This document shows positions 1-8,438 of a DNA stretch of 23,156 bases, in pieces; the first letter of the stretch is position 1, and every line of letters begins with the position of its first letter. This DNA is from an uncultured Pseudomonadota bacterium (GTDB lineage: Bacteria; Pseudomonadota; Gammaproteobacteria; Burkholderiales; SCOH01), in assembly GCA_937863215.1 (NCBI GenBank), contig CALMFQ010000015.1, positions 1-23,156 of the forward strand. The letters run 5' to 3'. The notes beneath the pieces are model-generated. The model made no database searches and had not been told where the DNA came from. It was given only the letters and a program-made list of their open reading frames with translations. The translations under genes and the position numbers were made by a program.

Positions 1-710
1 TGGCGCAGCGCGCTGAGCAACGGGGAATCCGGCTCGATGATCTCGGCATCAAGGTGGCGTTCTGCACCGCCGAACGCATGTACCCGCATCAGGCCGATGT
101 GCTGCAGCGGGTGTTCGGCTGTCCGGTGGCGAACGGTTATGGCGGCCGCGATGCCGGTTTCATCGCCCATGCCTGCCCGGCGGGCGGTATGCACATTACC
201 GCCGAAGACATCATCGTCGAAATCGTCGATGAGCAGGGGCAGCCGTTGCCGCATGGCGAGGCCGGCGAGGTGGTGATTACGCACCTGTACAGCACCGGTT
301 TCCCGTTTGTGCGCTACAGGAACGGTGACGTGGCGGTGCTCGACGAGCGCCAGTGTCCGTGCGGCAGGGGATTGCCGCTGCTGGGAGAGATCCATGGCCG
401 CAGCAACGATCTGCTGCGTGCGGAAAATGGCGCCGCGGTGCATGGCATTGCCTTTGCCGCACTGCTGCGCGATATGCCGGGCGTCAACGGCTTCAAGGTG
501 ATCCAGGAAACATTGCAGCACTGCCGGCTGCAATTGGTGACCGACGCGCGCTATCAAGCGGCCGTGTGCGAGCCGGGGATTCATGATACGTTCCGCTTGC
601 GACTGGGCGAGGGGGTGCGTCTGGATATTGAATACGTGACGGTGATCGAGCCGGAGAAATCCGGCAAATATCGTTACGTGGTAAGCAGGTTGGGCGAGCT
701 TCAGACCTGA
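1..710 (+). CDS. PaaK/CapK-like phenylacetate-CoA ligase family protein (C-terminal part)
   Basis: The reading frame is open from the window edge (first full codon at base 3) with no start visible, so only about 235 C-terminal residues are present. They carry the hallmarks of the PaaK/CapK branch of adenylate-forming enzymes: YGGRDAG (the YG-x-T/S-E-x-G-type adenine-binding motif), FPFVRYRNGD (the RY-x-T/N-GD motif), then a cysteine pair and CGRGLP followed by EIHGRSND, which leads into the small C-terminal domain ending in EKSGKYRYVVS. Members activate a carboxylic acid as acyl-AMP and pass it to CoA or another thiol. CapK-like versions sit in many capsule and EPS clusters, where the substrate is generally unknown. 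This is the first of two AMP ligases in the window. It is separated from the glycosyltransferases by an intergenic repeat, so it may end an upstream transcription unit. The family call is good; the substrate is unknown. Confidence 0.85.
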   Translation, partial: AQRAEQRGIRLDDLGIKVAFCTAERMYPHQADVLQRVFGCPVANGYGGRDAGFIAHACPAGGMHITAEDIIVEIVDEQGQPLPHGEAGEVVITHLYSTGFPFVRYRNGDVAVLDERQCPCGRGLPLLGEIHGRSNDLLRAENGAAVHGIAFAALLRDMPGVNGFKVIQETLQHCRLQLVTDARYQAAVCEPGIHDTFRLRLGEGVRLDIEYVTVIEPEKSGKYRYVVSRLGELQT

Positions 711-742
711 ACGAAAGTAGTCGGCTAAGCCATTCGGGGAGG

Positions 743-811
743 GGGCCACTGCCGCGAAAATAAGTGGCCCTTGTAGGTCGGACTTCAGTCCGACGACCTT
801 ATTTTCGCGGC
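743..811. repeat. Nested inverted-repeat element (REP/MITE-like) between genes
   Basis: A perfect 14-base inverted repeat, GCCGCGAAAATAAG at 751-764 and its complement at 798-811, encloses a second perfect hairpin, GTCGGACT at 777-784 against AGTCCGAC at 787-794 with a 2-base loop. A third, competing 8-base stem pairs 743-750 (GGGCCACT) with 763-770. The core GTAGGTCGGACTTCAGTCCGAC resembles the short REP-like palindromes scattered between genes in many proteobacteria. It lies in the 212-base gap between two plus-strand genes. It could terminate or attenuate transcription, but no clean T-run follows the stem. A non-autonomous mobile repeat is at least as likely. Confidence 0.7.
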
Positions 812-922
812 CGAGGGGGAAGGGGCGGCCACACTGGCACGGTATGAATGCATGTCGTCGGTATGGCATTGACGTAATCGGCTGCGCATACGGGCCCGGT
901 ATTCTTGAAGAAATGAATTGCG

Positions 923-1867
923 ATGAAAATAGATGTTCTGGTCGTAACGTATAACGGGGCTCCGTGGATCAGGCGGGTTCTGGACTCGGTCGCCGCAAGC
1001 AATCTCCCGTGCCGTGCAATCGTGGTGGATAACGCATCCAGTGACGATACTGCGGCGATTGTCGAGCGCGAATATCCTGCAGCGCACCTGATTCGCAGCA
1101 AAGAAAACCTGGGGTTCGGCAGAGGCAATAATCTGGGCATCGCGCACTCCCTGCGCGAGGGAGCGGATTTCATCTTCTTGCTTAATCAGGATGCTTTCTT
1201 GTTGCCGGATACCATGCAGATACTGGCAGATTTCATGCGTTCGCACCCGGAGTATGGTGTGGCAAGCCCGCTCCATTGTTCGGCCGACGAGCAACGGCTG
1301 GACCCGACGACTCAGCGGGCATATTTCAACCAGTATGCTCCGCAAATGTTTTCCGATGCAGTCCTGGGCAGAATGCAGCCATTTTATCGTTTACACGGCG
1401 TCAACGCTGCCGCCTGGATGCTCAGGCGGGATTGTCTGGAGCTGGTTGGAGGCTTTGACCCCTTGTTTTTCATGTATGGAGAGGATGACGATCTGCTGAA
1501 CCGGATCGCTTACCACCGCTTTCCGGTCGCGGTTGTCACTGGCGCACGGATTGTGCATCTGCGGGAAAAATCGCCACGACCGGCTCCACGGGCGCTGGAA
1601 GCCGTCCGCTTGCGCAGTGACCGCATCAGGGCTGGTTTGCTGGTGGGAATGAAATACCCGCAGCACTCCACTCTGTTTAAGCTGCAGCAGCTGGCAATCA
1701 ATGGAATGGTGCAGCCGCTGGTCGATTTCCTGACCAAAAGAGAATTGACCGAGCTGCTGGCAAATTGGCTGGCAACCGTACGCTTGTTGTCCGAGTTGCG
1801 TCCAGTCTTGCGTTCCGCAGCCCTTTGCAGGAAAAAGGGCGCACATTTTCTGCCTGTCGGGAATTAA
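923..1867 (+). CDS. Family 2 glycosyltransferase (rhamnosyltransferase-like)
   Basis: A 314-residue protein with a GT-A fold. The N-terminus MKIDVLVVTYNG is the usual first beta strand of GT2 enzymes. VVDNASSDD (D36) is the nucleotide-binding acidic motif. ENLGFGRGNNLGI (about 61-73) is typical of the WbbL/RfbF-like rhamnosyltransferase group. NQD at 88-90 takes the place of the metal-binding DXD. FFMYGEDDDLLNR (about 183-195) holds the acidic residues expected near the catalytic base. It would transfer a nucleotide-activated sugar to a lipid-linked glycan on the cytoplasmic face. The start at 923 fits the family N-terminus; only a weak purine-rich stretch lies upstream. It is first in the glycan-assembly run, 42 bases before the next GT2 gene. 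Base composition is visibly lower in GC than in the genes that follow, which suggests a separate origin. Donor and acceptor sugars cannot be read from the sequence. Confidence 0.88.
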   Translation: MKIDVLVVTYNGAPWIRRVLDSVAASNLPCRAIVVDNASSDDTAAIVEREYPAAHLIRSKENLGFGRGNNLGIAHSLREGADFIFLLNQDAFLLPDTMQILADFMRSHPEYGVASPLHCSADEQRLDPTTQRAYFNQYAPQMFSDAVLGRMQPFYRLHGVNAAAWMLRRDCLELVGGFDPLFFMYGEDDDLLNRIAYHRFPVAVVTGARIVHLREKSPRPAPRALEAVRLRSDRIRAGLLVGMKYPQHSTLFKLQQLAINGMVQPLVDFLTKRELTELLANWLATVRLLSELRPVLRSAALCRKKGAHFLPVGN

Positions 1868-1909
1868 TCGAATGCCCCATCTGCTTGTTTGCGGCACCGG
1901 AGGTATTGG

Positions 1910-2818
1910 ATGCTGACCGTGATTATCGCCAGCTATAACGGCAGCAAGACGCTGTCGCCGGTGCTGGATGCCTATACCCGCCTGCGCGCCCCGGAAGGCG
2001 GCTGGAAGCTGGTGCTGGTGGACAACGCCAGTACCGACGGCAGCGCCGAGTTGATCAAGTCGTACCAGGACAGATTGCCGCTGACTTATCTGTACGAGGC
2101 CAGACAGGGCAAGAATCCGGCATTGAATCAGGCACTGCAGCATGTAGAAGGCGATCTGGTGGTGTTTTCCGACGATGACGCGATTCCGGAGCCCGAATGG
2201 CTGAGTCAACTGGTGTTGCAGGCACGCCAGCAGCCGCAGTATGCCGTGTTCGGCGGCCGCATCGTGCCGCGCTGGCCATTCCCGCCGCCGCAGTGGGTAC
2301 TTGACTGGGTGCCGCTCGGAGTCACCTACGCGGTGCTGGATGACAGTCCGACCGGGCCGATTGCGCCGGGTATGGTCTGGGGTGCCAATATGGCCGTGCG
2401 CGCGGAGATTTTTGCCAACGGAGTGCGTTTCGATGAGTCGATTGGCCCGAAGGGGCAGCACTACCCGATGGGCAGCGAAACCAGCTTCAACGAAACGCTG
2501 GGCAAACTCGGCCACCAGGCTTGGCATTGTGCTGCGGCGACGGTCGAACACATCATCCGGCCGCAGCAGCTGGAACAGCAATGGGTGCTGCAGCGGGCGT
2601 ACAAATTCGGTCGTGGCCAGTATCTGAAAGAGCGTGGCGACTGGCCGGAAAACATGCCGCTGTGGCGCGGCATCCCGCGCTGGAAATGGCGCAAGCTTAT
2701 GGCCCAGCACTGGCGCCGGCTCAAGGGGCGCCTGCGCGGTGACCGGCGCGAGATATTCAAGGCCAGCTGGGAAATCGCCTATCTGCAGGGCTACCTGTTC
2801 CAGGCCAACCAGAAATGA
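1910..2818 (+). CDS. Family 2 glycosyltransferase
   Basis: A 302-residue GT2 enzyme. MLTVIIASYNGS opens the fold, LVDNASTDGS (about 37-45) binds the nucleotide, FSDDDAIPEPEWL (DDD at 88-90) is the metal-binding acidic cluster, and GANMAVRAEIF (about 162-172) is the usual acceptor-side segment of family 2. The C-terminal 80 residues are rich in Trp, Arg and Gln and may be a membrane-associated tail. I chose the ATG at 1910 because a GGAGGT ribosome-binding site at 1899-1904 stands 5 bases before it and the family N-terminus begins exactly there. A TTG 21 bases further upstream stays in frame but has no such site. The protein lies between another GT2 gene and the flippase, so a role in repeat-unit assembly is likely. 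The sugar is unknown. Confidence 0.9.
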   Translation: MLTVIIASYNGSKTLSPVLDAYTRLRAPEGGWKLVLVDNASTDGSAELIKSYQDRLPLTYLYEARQGKNPALNQALQHVEGDLVVFSDDDAIPEPEWLSQLVLQARQQPQYAVFGGRIVPRWPFPPPQWVLDWVPLGVTYAVLDDSPTGPIAPGMVWGANMAVRAEIFANGVRFDESIGPKGQHYPMGSETSFNETLGKLGHQAWHCAAATVEHIIRPQQLEQQWVLQRAYKFGRGQYLKERGDWPENMPLWRGIPRWKWRKLMAQHWRRLKGRLRGDRREIFKASWEIAYLQGYLFQANQK

Positions 2819-2829
2819 GCCGTTGATTC

Positions 2830-4284
2830 ATGGGGAATATCCGTAGTTCGATCGTCTTCTCGTTTGCCGAGAAATATCTGTCGCTGGTGCTGTCGCTAGT
2901 AGGCACGATGGTCTTGTCACGCCTGCTGACGCCGTCCGATACCGGTGTCTATTCGCTGGCCGCCGTGTGGGCCGGTATCGCGCAGGTGTTTCGCGATCTC
3001 GGTGTCAGCCAGTACATCATTCAGGAAAAAGAGCTGACCCGCGACAAGATTCGTGCCGTCTACAGCGTCAGCTTTGCCACCAGCTGGAGTCTGGCGCTGA
3101 TCATCATGCTGTCGGCGGTGCCGGCGGCACGCTTCTATGGCGAGCCGCGCCTGTTCGACGTGCTGAGCGTGCTGGCGTTCAATTTCGCCATCATTCCGTT
3201 CGGCTCGGTCACCATGGCCTACATGAGCCGCGAGCTGAAATTCCGCGATATCAGCATCATCAATTTGTTCAGCTCGCTGGTCAGCCTGGCGGTATCGGTC
3301 GGGCTGGCGCTGGCCGGATACGGAGTGATGAGCCTGGCCTGGGCCACGCCTGCTGCAACGCTGACCACCGTCATCGTGCTGGTGTTTTTCCGTCCACGCG
3401 GTCTGCCGTGGCTGCCGGGCGTAAAAGAGTTGCGCCAGGTGCTGCATTTCGTCGGTTTTGCCGGCGGTGCCAGCATTGTCGATGAAATCGGCGTTGCGGC
3501 GCCGGACATCATCATCGGCAAACAGCTCGGCATGCATTCGGTCGGTATCTACAGCAAGGCATTAGGCACTGTGCGCCTGTTTCATCGTACGGTGACGAAC
3601 GCGATCAATCCGATCATTCTGCCGTATTTTTCCGATACGCTGCGCAGGCAGCAGGATCTGAAACCGGTGCTGATCAAGGCTTCTCTATACACCACCGTGC
3701 TCGCATGGCCGTTTTTCCTGTCGCTGGCGGCGCTGGCCTATCCGGTGATTGTGGTATTGCTGGGCGATCAGTGGCTGGAGGCTGTTCCGGTAGCACGTGT
3801 CATGTGTATTGCCTACATCTGCCATTTCGGAGGCTTTTTCCTGTTTCGCCACATCCTGCTGGCAAACGGCATGGCCAAGGCGGTGGCGGGGATCATTACC
3901 TTGTCTACGCTACTGCAGGTCGTCGGCATATTTGCAGCGTCGTTTTTTGGTTTGCTATACGTGGCGATCGTTGTCGCTACTGTGAATGTGATCAACCTGT
4001 TTTCGTCTTTACGGGCAATGAAAGCGGTGCTGGCGTATTCGCCGCTCGAACTGCTGCTCAATAATCGCAAGAGTGCCTTGGTGGCGCTGGCGACCGCCGC
4101 CGGTGCTACCGTGGCCGGTCTGCTGGCGCAATTCGGCTGGCTGCCGCCACTGCCGAGCCTGATGCTGGGCGGGGTGTTGGGCGGGTGTGGCTGGCTTGCC
4201 AGCGTATTTGCGGTGAATCATCCGGTTACCGCCGAGGTGGCGATGGTGCGACAGAAGCTGCTCGCCAGGCTGGGAAGGACCTGA
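2830..4284 (+). CDS. Wzx-type polysaccharide flippase (MOP superfamily)
   Basis: A 484-residue, strongly hydrophobic protein with roughly a dozen or more membrane-spanning segments spread along its length and no long soluble domain. The N-terminus (SSIVFSFAEKYLSLVLSLVG, then SRLLTPSDTGVYSLA) is typical of the WzxC-like branch of the polysaccharide transporter family, which belongs to the MATE/MurJ-related MOP superfamily. It would flip an undecaprenyl-linked repeat unit from the cytoplasmic to the periplasmic face. It starts 11 bases after the GT2 gene and ends 2 bases before the GTG start of the next GT4 gene, so the three are co-transcribed. With the ligase-like protein encoded at 8439 it supplies the Wzx half of a Wzx/Wzy-type route. 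The family call is firm. The lipid-linked substrate is inferred from context. Confidence 0.9.
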   Translation: MGNIRSSIVFSFAEKYLSLVLSLVGTMVLSRLLTPSDTGVYSLAAVWAGIAQVFRDLGVSQYIIQEKELTRDKIRAVYSVSFATSWSLALIIMLSAVPAARFYGEPRLFDVLSVLAFNFAIIPFGSVTMAYMSRELKFRDISIINLFSSLVSLAVSVGLALAGYGVMSLAWATPAATLTTVIVLVFFRPRGLPWLPGVKELRQVLHFVGFAGGASIVDEIGVAAPDIIIGKQLGMHSVGIYSKALGTVRLFHRTVTNAINPIILPYFSDTLRRQQDLKPVLIKASLYTTVLAWPFFLSLAALAYPVIVVLLGDQWLEAVPVARVMCIAYICHFGGFFLFRHILLANGMAKAVAGIITLSTLLQVVGIFAASFFGLLYVAIVVATVNVINLFSSLRAMKAVLAYSPLELLLNNRKSALVALATAAGATVAGLLAQFGWLPPLPSLMLGGVLGGCGWLASVFAVNHPVTAEVAMVRQKLLARLGRT

Positions 4285-4286
4285 CG

Positions 4287-5462
4287 GTGACGCAACCCGG
4301 GCCCAATCGGCGTGTACTGATCACCAGCTATTCCGGCGAGCTGGGTGGCATGGAAATCCGCATGGCCGACGAAGCGCGGCTATTGCGTGCCAATGGCTAT
4401 CAGCCGAGCATCGCCATCCGCAAATTCCGTGGCGTCGATCAGTGGGCGCAGCAGTTGCGCCAGCAGGGGGTGCCGGTCAGCCATTACGATCCACCGCCGT
4501 TCATCGAGGACTGGTCGTGGCGCCGTCTCAACAAACTGCGCGCCAGCCTGTTTTCGCGCGCGTTGCTCAAGCGTACCGATCCGGCACTGGTGCACGTATT
4601 CTTTTGCTGGACCTTCTACGGCGGTTCGGCGCTGTGGCTGGCGCACAAATGCGGCATCCCGTGTATCGCCAGCATTCACAATGCGTTTCCGCTGGCCAAA
4701 CTGCCGCCGTGGACGGTCAATCATTTGCGTGAGGCATTCCAGAGCCTGAAAGGCGTGTACGGCGTGTCGCAATCGGCACTCGACCACTTTCTCGCCAATT
4801 ACCGCCCGTTGCTGCGCCCGGACATCAAAACGGCGGTGATCCCGAATAGCGTCGATACCGGGCGTTTCGTGCCCAACCCTGTGGCACGGCGGCAGATTCG
4901 CCAGCAATTCGGTATCGGCGACGACACCATGCTGCTCGGCGCAGTCGGCCGCATGTCGGAGCAGAAACGGCCACTGGAGCTGATCCGCCTGCTGGCCGGC
5001 TTGATGGCGCGTCAGCCTCGGGTCAGCTTCCTGTTCGTCGGTGACGGGCCGTTGCTGGGCGAGGCACAGGCGCTGGTGCAGCAGCTGCGATTGCAGCAAC
5101 GGATACTGTTTGCCGGGTTTCGCGATACTCCGTGGGAGTATTTCGCCGCACTCGACCTGCATGTGCTCAACAGCTGGACCGAGGGCTTCGGCCTGGCTAC
5201 TGCCGAAGCGATGGCCTGCGGCGTGCCGGCGGTGGGCACCGACGTGCCGGGCACGCGCGACATTCTGCAGGGCTGTCCCGGCGGGATGCTGCTCGCCGCC
5301 GGGGACGACGCGGAAAAGCTGTGCCAGCTGGAGCAGCTGTTGCAGGACTCGCCGCGCTTGCAACGCATGGCCGAACAGGCCCGGCCGTATGTCATGCATC
5401 GGTTTGGCAAACAGCAAATTGAAAGCAGAATTCTCGATTTTTACCAGAAGGTGCTCGAATGA
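4287..5462 (+). CDS. Family 4 glycosyltransferase (GT-B)
   Basis: A 391-residue GT-B enzyme. The N-terminal half has the glycine-rich GELGGMEIRMADEA (about 17-30), the acceptor-side loop of GT4 proteins. The C-terminal half has GAVGRMSEQKRPLELI, then FVGDGPL, then SWTEGFGLATAEAMACG. The last contains the EX7E pair at E299 and E307 that binds the donor sugar-nucleotide. The open frame reaches back into the flippase gene, but the start is most likely the GTG at 4287: an AAGGA site at 4275-4279 precedes it by 7 bases and the GT-B fold begins right after. It overlaps the next gene by 4 bases (ATGA), which implies translational coupling. Activity is a retaining glycosyl transfer to a growing lipid-linked oligosaccharide. 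The donor is unknown. Confidence 0.9.
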   Translation: MTQPGPNRRVLITSYSGELGGMEIRMADEARLLRANGYQPSIAIRKFRGVDQWAQQLRQQGVPVSHYDPPPFIEDWSWRRLNKLRASLFSRALLKRTDPALVHVFFCWTFYGGSALWLAHKCGIPCIASIHNAFPLAKLPPWTVNHLREAFQSLKGVYGVSQSALDHFLANYRPLLRPDIKTAVIPNSVDTGRFVPNPVARRQIRQQFGIGDDTMLLGAVGRMSEQKRPLELIRLLAGLMARQPRVSFLFVGDGPLLGEAQALVQQLRLQQRILFAGFRDTPWEYFAALDLHVLNSWTEGFGLATAEAMACGVPAVGTDVPGTRDILQGCPGGMLLAAGDDAEKLCQLEQLLQDSPRLQRMAEQARPYVMHRFGKQQIESRILDFYQKVLE

Positions 5463-6535
5463 ATAAGGCAATGCGCAATGATCTGAAGGATGTCCGGGTT
5501 GCCTTGATGACCAGTCCCACGGTATTTCAGTATCTGGGCGGGCTGAATATCCAGATTCGCGAAACGCTTGCGGCATTGCAGAAGCAGGGCTTGCAGGCAG
5601 AGCTTGTCGATCCTGTCGCTGTGGATTTGTCCACGTACGATGTCATTCACGCCTTTTCCGCCATTAACGGGTGCCAGCGCATTATTCAGCACGCCAAGGC
5701 AATTGGTAAGGTTGCCATTGGCTCCCCGCTGATCCGGCCTCACTGGACCCGGAGCCTCGGCCGCCAGGCCCGGTTTCTCGATCGGGTGGTGGGAAAATTG
5801 ACAGGCTGGAATGTGCAGACCGAATATCGGCATATTGCTTCGTTCCTGCACGAATCGGATCATTTGATTGCTTTGGGCCCGATTGAGCGCCAGTCCATCA
5901 ACCAGGCCTTTAATGTGCCGCTGGATAAAATCTCGATTGTTCCAAATGGAATTCCGCAGCGGTTTTTTAAAGCCGAGCCGGATTTGTTTTGTCGGGAATA
6001 TGCAGTTGAACCGGGTTTTGTCCTGAATGTCGCCGAAGTCTGCGATCACAAGAATCAGCTCACTTTGGTCCGGGCATTGGCAGGATGCGGCAAGACAATT
6101 GTCATTGTCGGCGAAACTACCCAGGCCAATGAACCCTATTTGCGCGAGATCCAGCGATTTGACAATGTTAAATACGTTGGAAGAATAAATTACAGCGATC
6201 CGCTCTTGGCTTCGGCTTATGCTGCTGCCGGCGCATTCTGCCTGCCCAGCAATTCCGAGGTGATGCCGTTGTCGGTGCTTGAGTCGCTGGCTGCGGGCAC
6301 CAAGGTCGTCATGACGGACCAGCATGGGATGGATGCATCCCGATTCGGCACATTTGTGCGATTTATCCGGCCGCATGACGAGCAAGCCATCAAAGAGGCG
6401 GTTTTGCGGCAAATAGCAGAAACTGACGCAGCGGGCTGCAGGCAGAGCGTAACTGACTTGACCTGGGAAAGCGTGGCGACGCAAATCGCCGGTATATATC
6501 TGGATGCTTTGCGCGCTGCCGGCAAAATCAGCTGA
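5459..6535 (+). CDS. Family 4-like glycosyltransferase, low-GC gene
   Basis: A 358-residue GT-B protein. It has GGLNIQIRETLAALQKQG near the N-terminus, PNGIPQRFF at the inter-domain hinge, FVLNVAEVCDHKNQLTLVRAL as the start of the second Rossmann domain, and SEVMPLSVLESLAAG with the EX7E glutamates at E267 and E275. The start ATG overlaps the stop of the preceding GT4 gene by 4 bases, so the two are coupled. The protein is only distantly like its neighbour and is not a recent copy. The gene stands out in composition: sampled 60-base lines give about 45-52 percent GC against about 62 percent in the adjacent asparagine synthetase gene. That fits later insertion of a specificity gene into the cluster. 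The transferred sugar cannot be told. Confidence 0.85.
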   Translation: MNKAMRNDLKDVRVALMTSPTVFQYLGGLNIQIRETLAALQKQGLQAELVDPVAVDLSTYDVIHAFSAINGCQRIIQHAKAIGKVAIGSPLIRPHWTRSLGRQARFLDRVVGKLTGWNVQTEYRHIASFLHESDHLIALGPIERQSINQAFNVPLDKISIVPNGIPQRFFKAEPDLFCREYAVEPGFVLNVAEVCDHKNQLTLVRALAGCGKTIVIVGETTQANEPYLREIQRFDNVKYVGRINYSDPLLASAYAAAGAFCLPSNSEVMPLSVLESLAAGTKVVMTDQHGMDASRFGTFVRFIRPHDEQAIKEAVLRQIAETDAAGCRQSVTDLTWESVATQIAGIYLDALRAAGKIS

Positions 6536-6550
6536 ATTCGAAAGTCGTAA

Positions 6551-8413
6551 ATGTGTGGATTGGTAGCGGTAGTAGATAAATCGGGCCAGCCGGTCGATCC
6601 GGGCTGGCTGCAGGCGATGGCCGACGTGATCCGCCATCGCGGGCCGGACGACAGCGGCTACTGGAGCCGCGACGGCGTCGGGCTGGCGTTCCGCCGCCTG
6701 TCGATCCAGGATTTGAGCCCGTGCGGCCACCAGCCGATGTCGACCGGCGACGAGCGCTACACCATCGTGTTCAACGGCGAAATCTACAACTTTGTCGAGT
6801 TGCGCGCCGAGCTGCAGGCGCTGGGGCACCAGTTCGTTTCGCATGGCGACACCGAGGTGTTGCTGAAAAGCTATCTGCAGTGGGGCGAGGCTTGCCTGCA
6901 GCGCCTGAATGGCATGTGGGCATTCGTGATCCATGACCGGCACAGTGGCCAGGTATTCGGCTCGCGCGATCGCATCGGCATCAAGCCGTTGTACCGTTAC
7001 CAAGGTGAGCGTTACCTGCTGCTGGCGTCGGAGATCAAGTCGATCCTGGCTTCCGGCCAGCTCAAGCCGCAGGCCAATATGGGCCGGGTGGCGAGCTTCC
7101 TGCTTAACGGCAGTCTGGATCAGGATTGCAGTACCTTCTTTGCCGACATCGAACAAGTGCCGCCCGGCTATGCGTTCAGTATCCAGCGTGGGCAGTACCG
7201 CCAATGGCCTTATTGGCAGATCGATACAACGCAGCGCGCAAACATGCCGGATGCACCGGAACGGTTTGCCGCGCTGTTCGAGGATTCGATTGCGCTGCAA
7301 TTGCGCAGCGATGTGCCGGTGGGAGTCAATTTGTCCGGCGGGCTGGATTCGACGTCGATCCTGTGTGCCGCCGCCCGACGTCGCGTGGCCAATGGCGACC
7401 AGTCGCCACTGCTGGCTTTCTGCTACATGTCGCCCGAATTCGACGAACGCCAGTACATCGATGCCACGCTGGCCCAGACCGGTGCCCGGCTGGTGCCGCT
7501 GCAGACTTCGCCGCAGCGCATCTGGCAGGATTTCGAAAAACTGCTCGGTTTCCACGACGAGCCGTTTCATTCGATGACCGCGGTGATTGGCTATCAGCTG
7601 ATGCAGCTGGCGGCTGACAACGGCGTCAAGGTGCTGCTCAACGGCCAGGGTGCCGATGAGGTGCTCGGCGGTTATCCCAGCTATTTCCGCGATTACTGGT
7701 ACACGCTGGCACGCGCCGGGCAGCTCGGCAAGGCGTGGCGCGAGATCACCGCTTATGCCGAGGCGCAGGGACAGGCGGCGCGGCCGTTGTTCGGCGCAGT
7801 GCTGCAACATATGCTGAAGAGCGCGCTGATGACGTTGCCGGCGTATCGCGATGGCGCCGACCGGCGCTGGCGCGACAAGCTCAAAAGCAATCACTGGTTC
7901 GACCCGCAGTTGGCCGACGCATGCCCGCTGGATCGTGTCGCCAGCCCGCCGACGCTGGCGAATATTCTCAAACAGTCGGTGACCGAAGAGCCGTTGCCGA
8001 TTTACCTGCGCGTTGAAGACCGCAATTCGATGGCCTGCTCGATCGAGGCGCGGGTGCCGTTCCTCGACCACCGGCTGGTCGAATTCGGCTTCTCGCTGGC
8101 CTCTGACTGGAAATTGCACGGCCCATGGAACAAGTTCATCCTGCGCGAAGCGATGCGCGGCCGGATTCCGGAGCTCGTCCGCACGCGCGGCGACAAAATG
8201 GGTTTTCCGACCTCGGTTGCCAGCTGGCTCAGAACCGATCTGTACCAGCCCGCGCGCGATCTGCTGCAAAGCGCGTGTACCGAATTGCCGTATCTGCGCA
8301 TTGACCGGGTACAGCAGCAGCTGGAACAACTGCGTCAGGGCAAAGGTGGCCGCGCAGCGGATATCATTCGTGTACTGCAGGTGTTGCTGTGGCAGCGCAA
8401 ATATCTGGCCTGA
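6551..8413 (+). CDS. asnB: Glutamine-hydrolysing asparagine synthetase family protein, intact glutaminase domain
   Basis: A 620-residue class II amidotransferase with both domains complete. The N-terminal Ntn-hydrolase domain starts MCG, with C2 as the nucleophile. RHRGPDDSGYW (28-38), NGEIYN (75-80) and HGDTEVLL (about 98-105) are the glutamine-binding motifs. The synthetase domain has the PP-loop SGGLDST (262-268), NGQGADEVLGGYPSYF and the late RTRGDKMGFPT with its catalytic lysine. It would hydrolyse glutamine and use the ammonia to amidate a carboxylate via an acyl-AMP. In EPS clusters such proteins are thought to amidate sugar acids or attached amino acids rather than make free asparagine; that is inference here. 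It starts 15 bases after the low-GC GT4 gene and ends 25 bases before the O-ligase-like gene. It contrasts with the second AsnB-like protein encoded at 16332-18158. Confidence 0.92.
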   Translation: MCGLVAVVDKSGQPVDPGWLQAMADVIRHRGPDDSGYWSRDGVGLAFRRLSIQDLSPCGHQPMSTGDERYTIVFNGEIYNFVELRAELQALGHQFVSHGDTEVLLKSYLQWGEACLQRLNGMWAFVIHDRHSGQVFGSRDRIGIKPLYRYQGERYLLLASEIKSILASGQLKPQANMGRVASFLLNGSLDQDCSTFFADIEQVPPGYAFSIQRGQYRQWPYWQIDTTQRANMPDAPERFAALFEDSIALQLRSDVPVGVNLSGGLDSTSILCAAARRRVANGDQSPLLAFCYMSPEFDERQYIDATLAQTGARLVPLQTSPQRIWQDFEKLLGFHDEPFHSMTAVIGYQLMQLAADNGVKVLLNGQGADEVLGGYPSYFRDYWYTLARAGQLGKAWREITAYAEAQGQAARPLFGAVLQHMLKSALMTLPAYRDGADRRWRDKLKSNHWFDPQLADACPLDRVASPPTLANILKQSVTEEPLPIYLRVEDRNSMACSIEARVPFLDHRLVEFGFSLASDWKLHGPWNKFILREAMRGRIPELVRTRGDKMGFPTSVASWLRTDLYQPARDLLQSACTELPYLRIDRVQQQLEQLRQGKGGRAADIIRVLQVLLWQRKYLA

Positions 8414-8438
8414 GCCGCAAATCCTGGATTGATCGAAC

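Noticed and set aside
869..905. Possible promoter (TTGACG at 869-874 with TATTCT at 900-905)
   Set aside because: The spacing of 25 bases is far too long, and no acceptable -10 lies 16-18 bases from the -35-like hexamer.
4185..4286. Longer N-terminus for the first GT4 protein, starting inside the flippase gene
   Set aside because: The extra residues lack GT-B character, and an AAGGA site precisely precedes the GTG at 4287.
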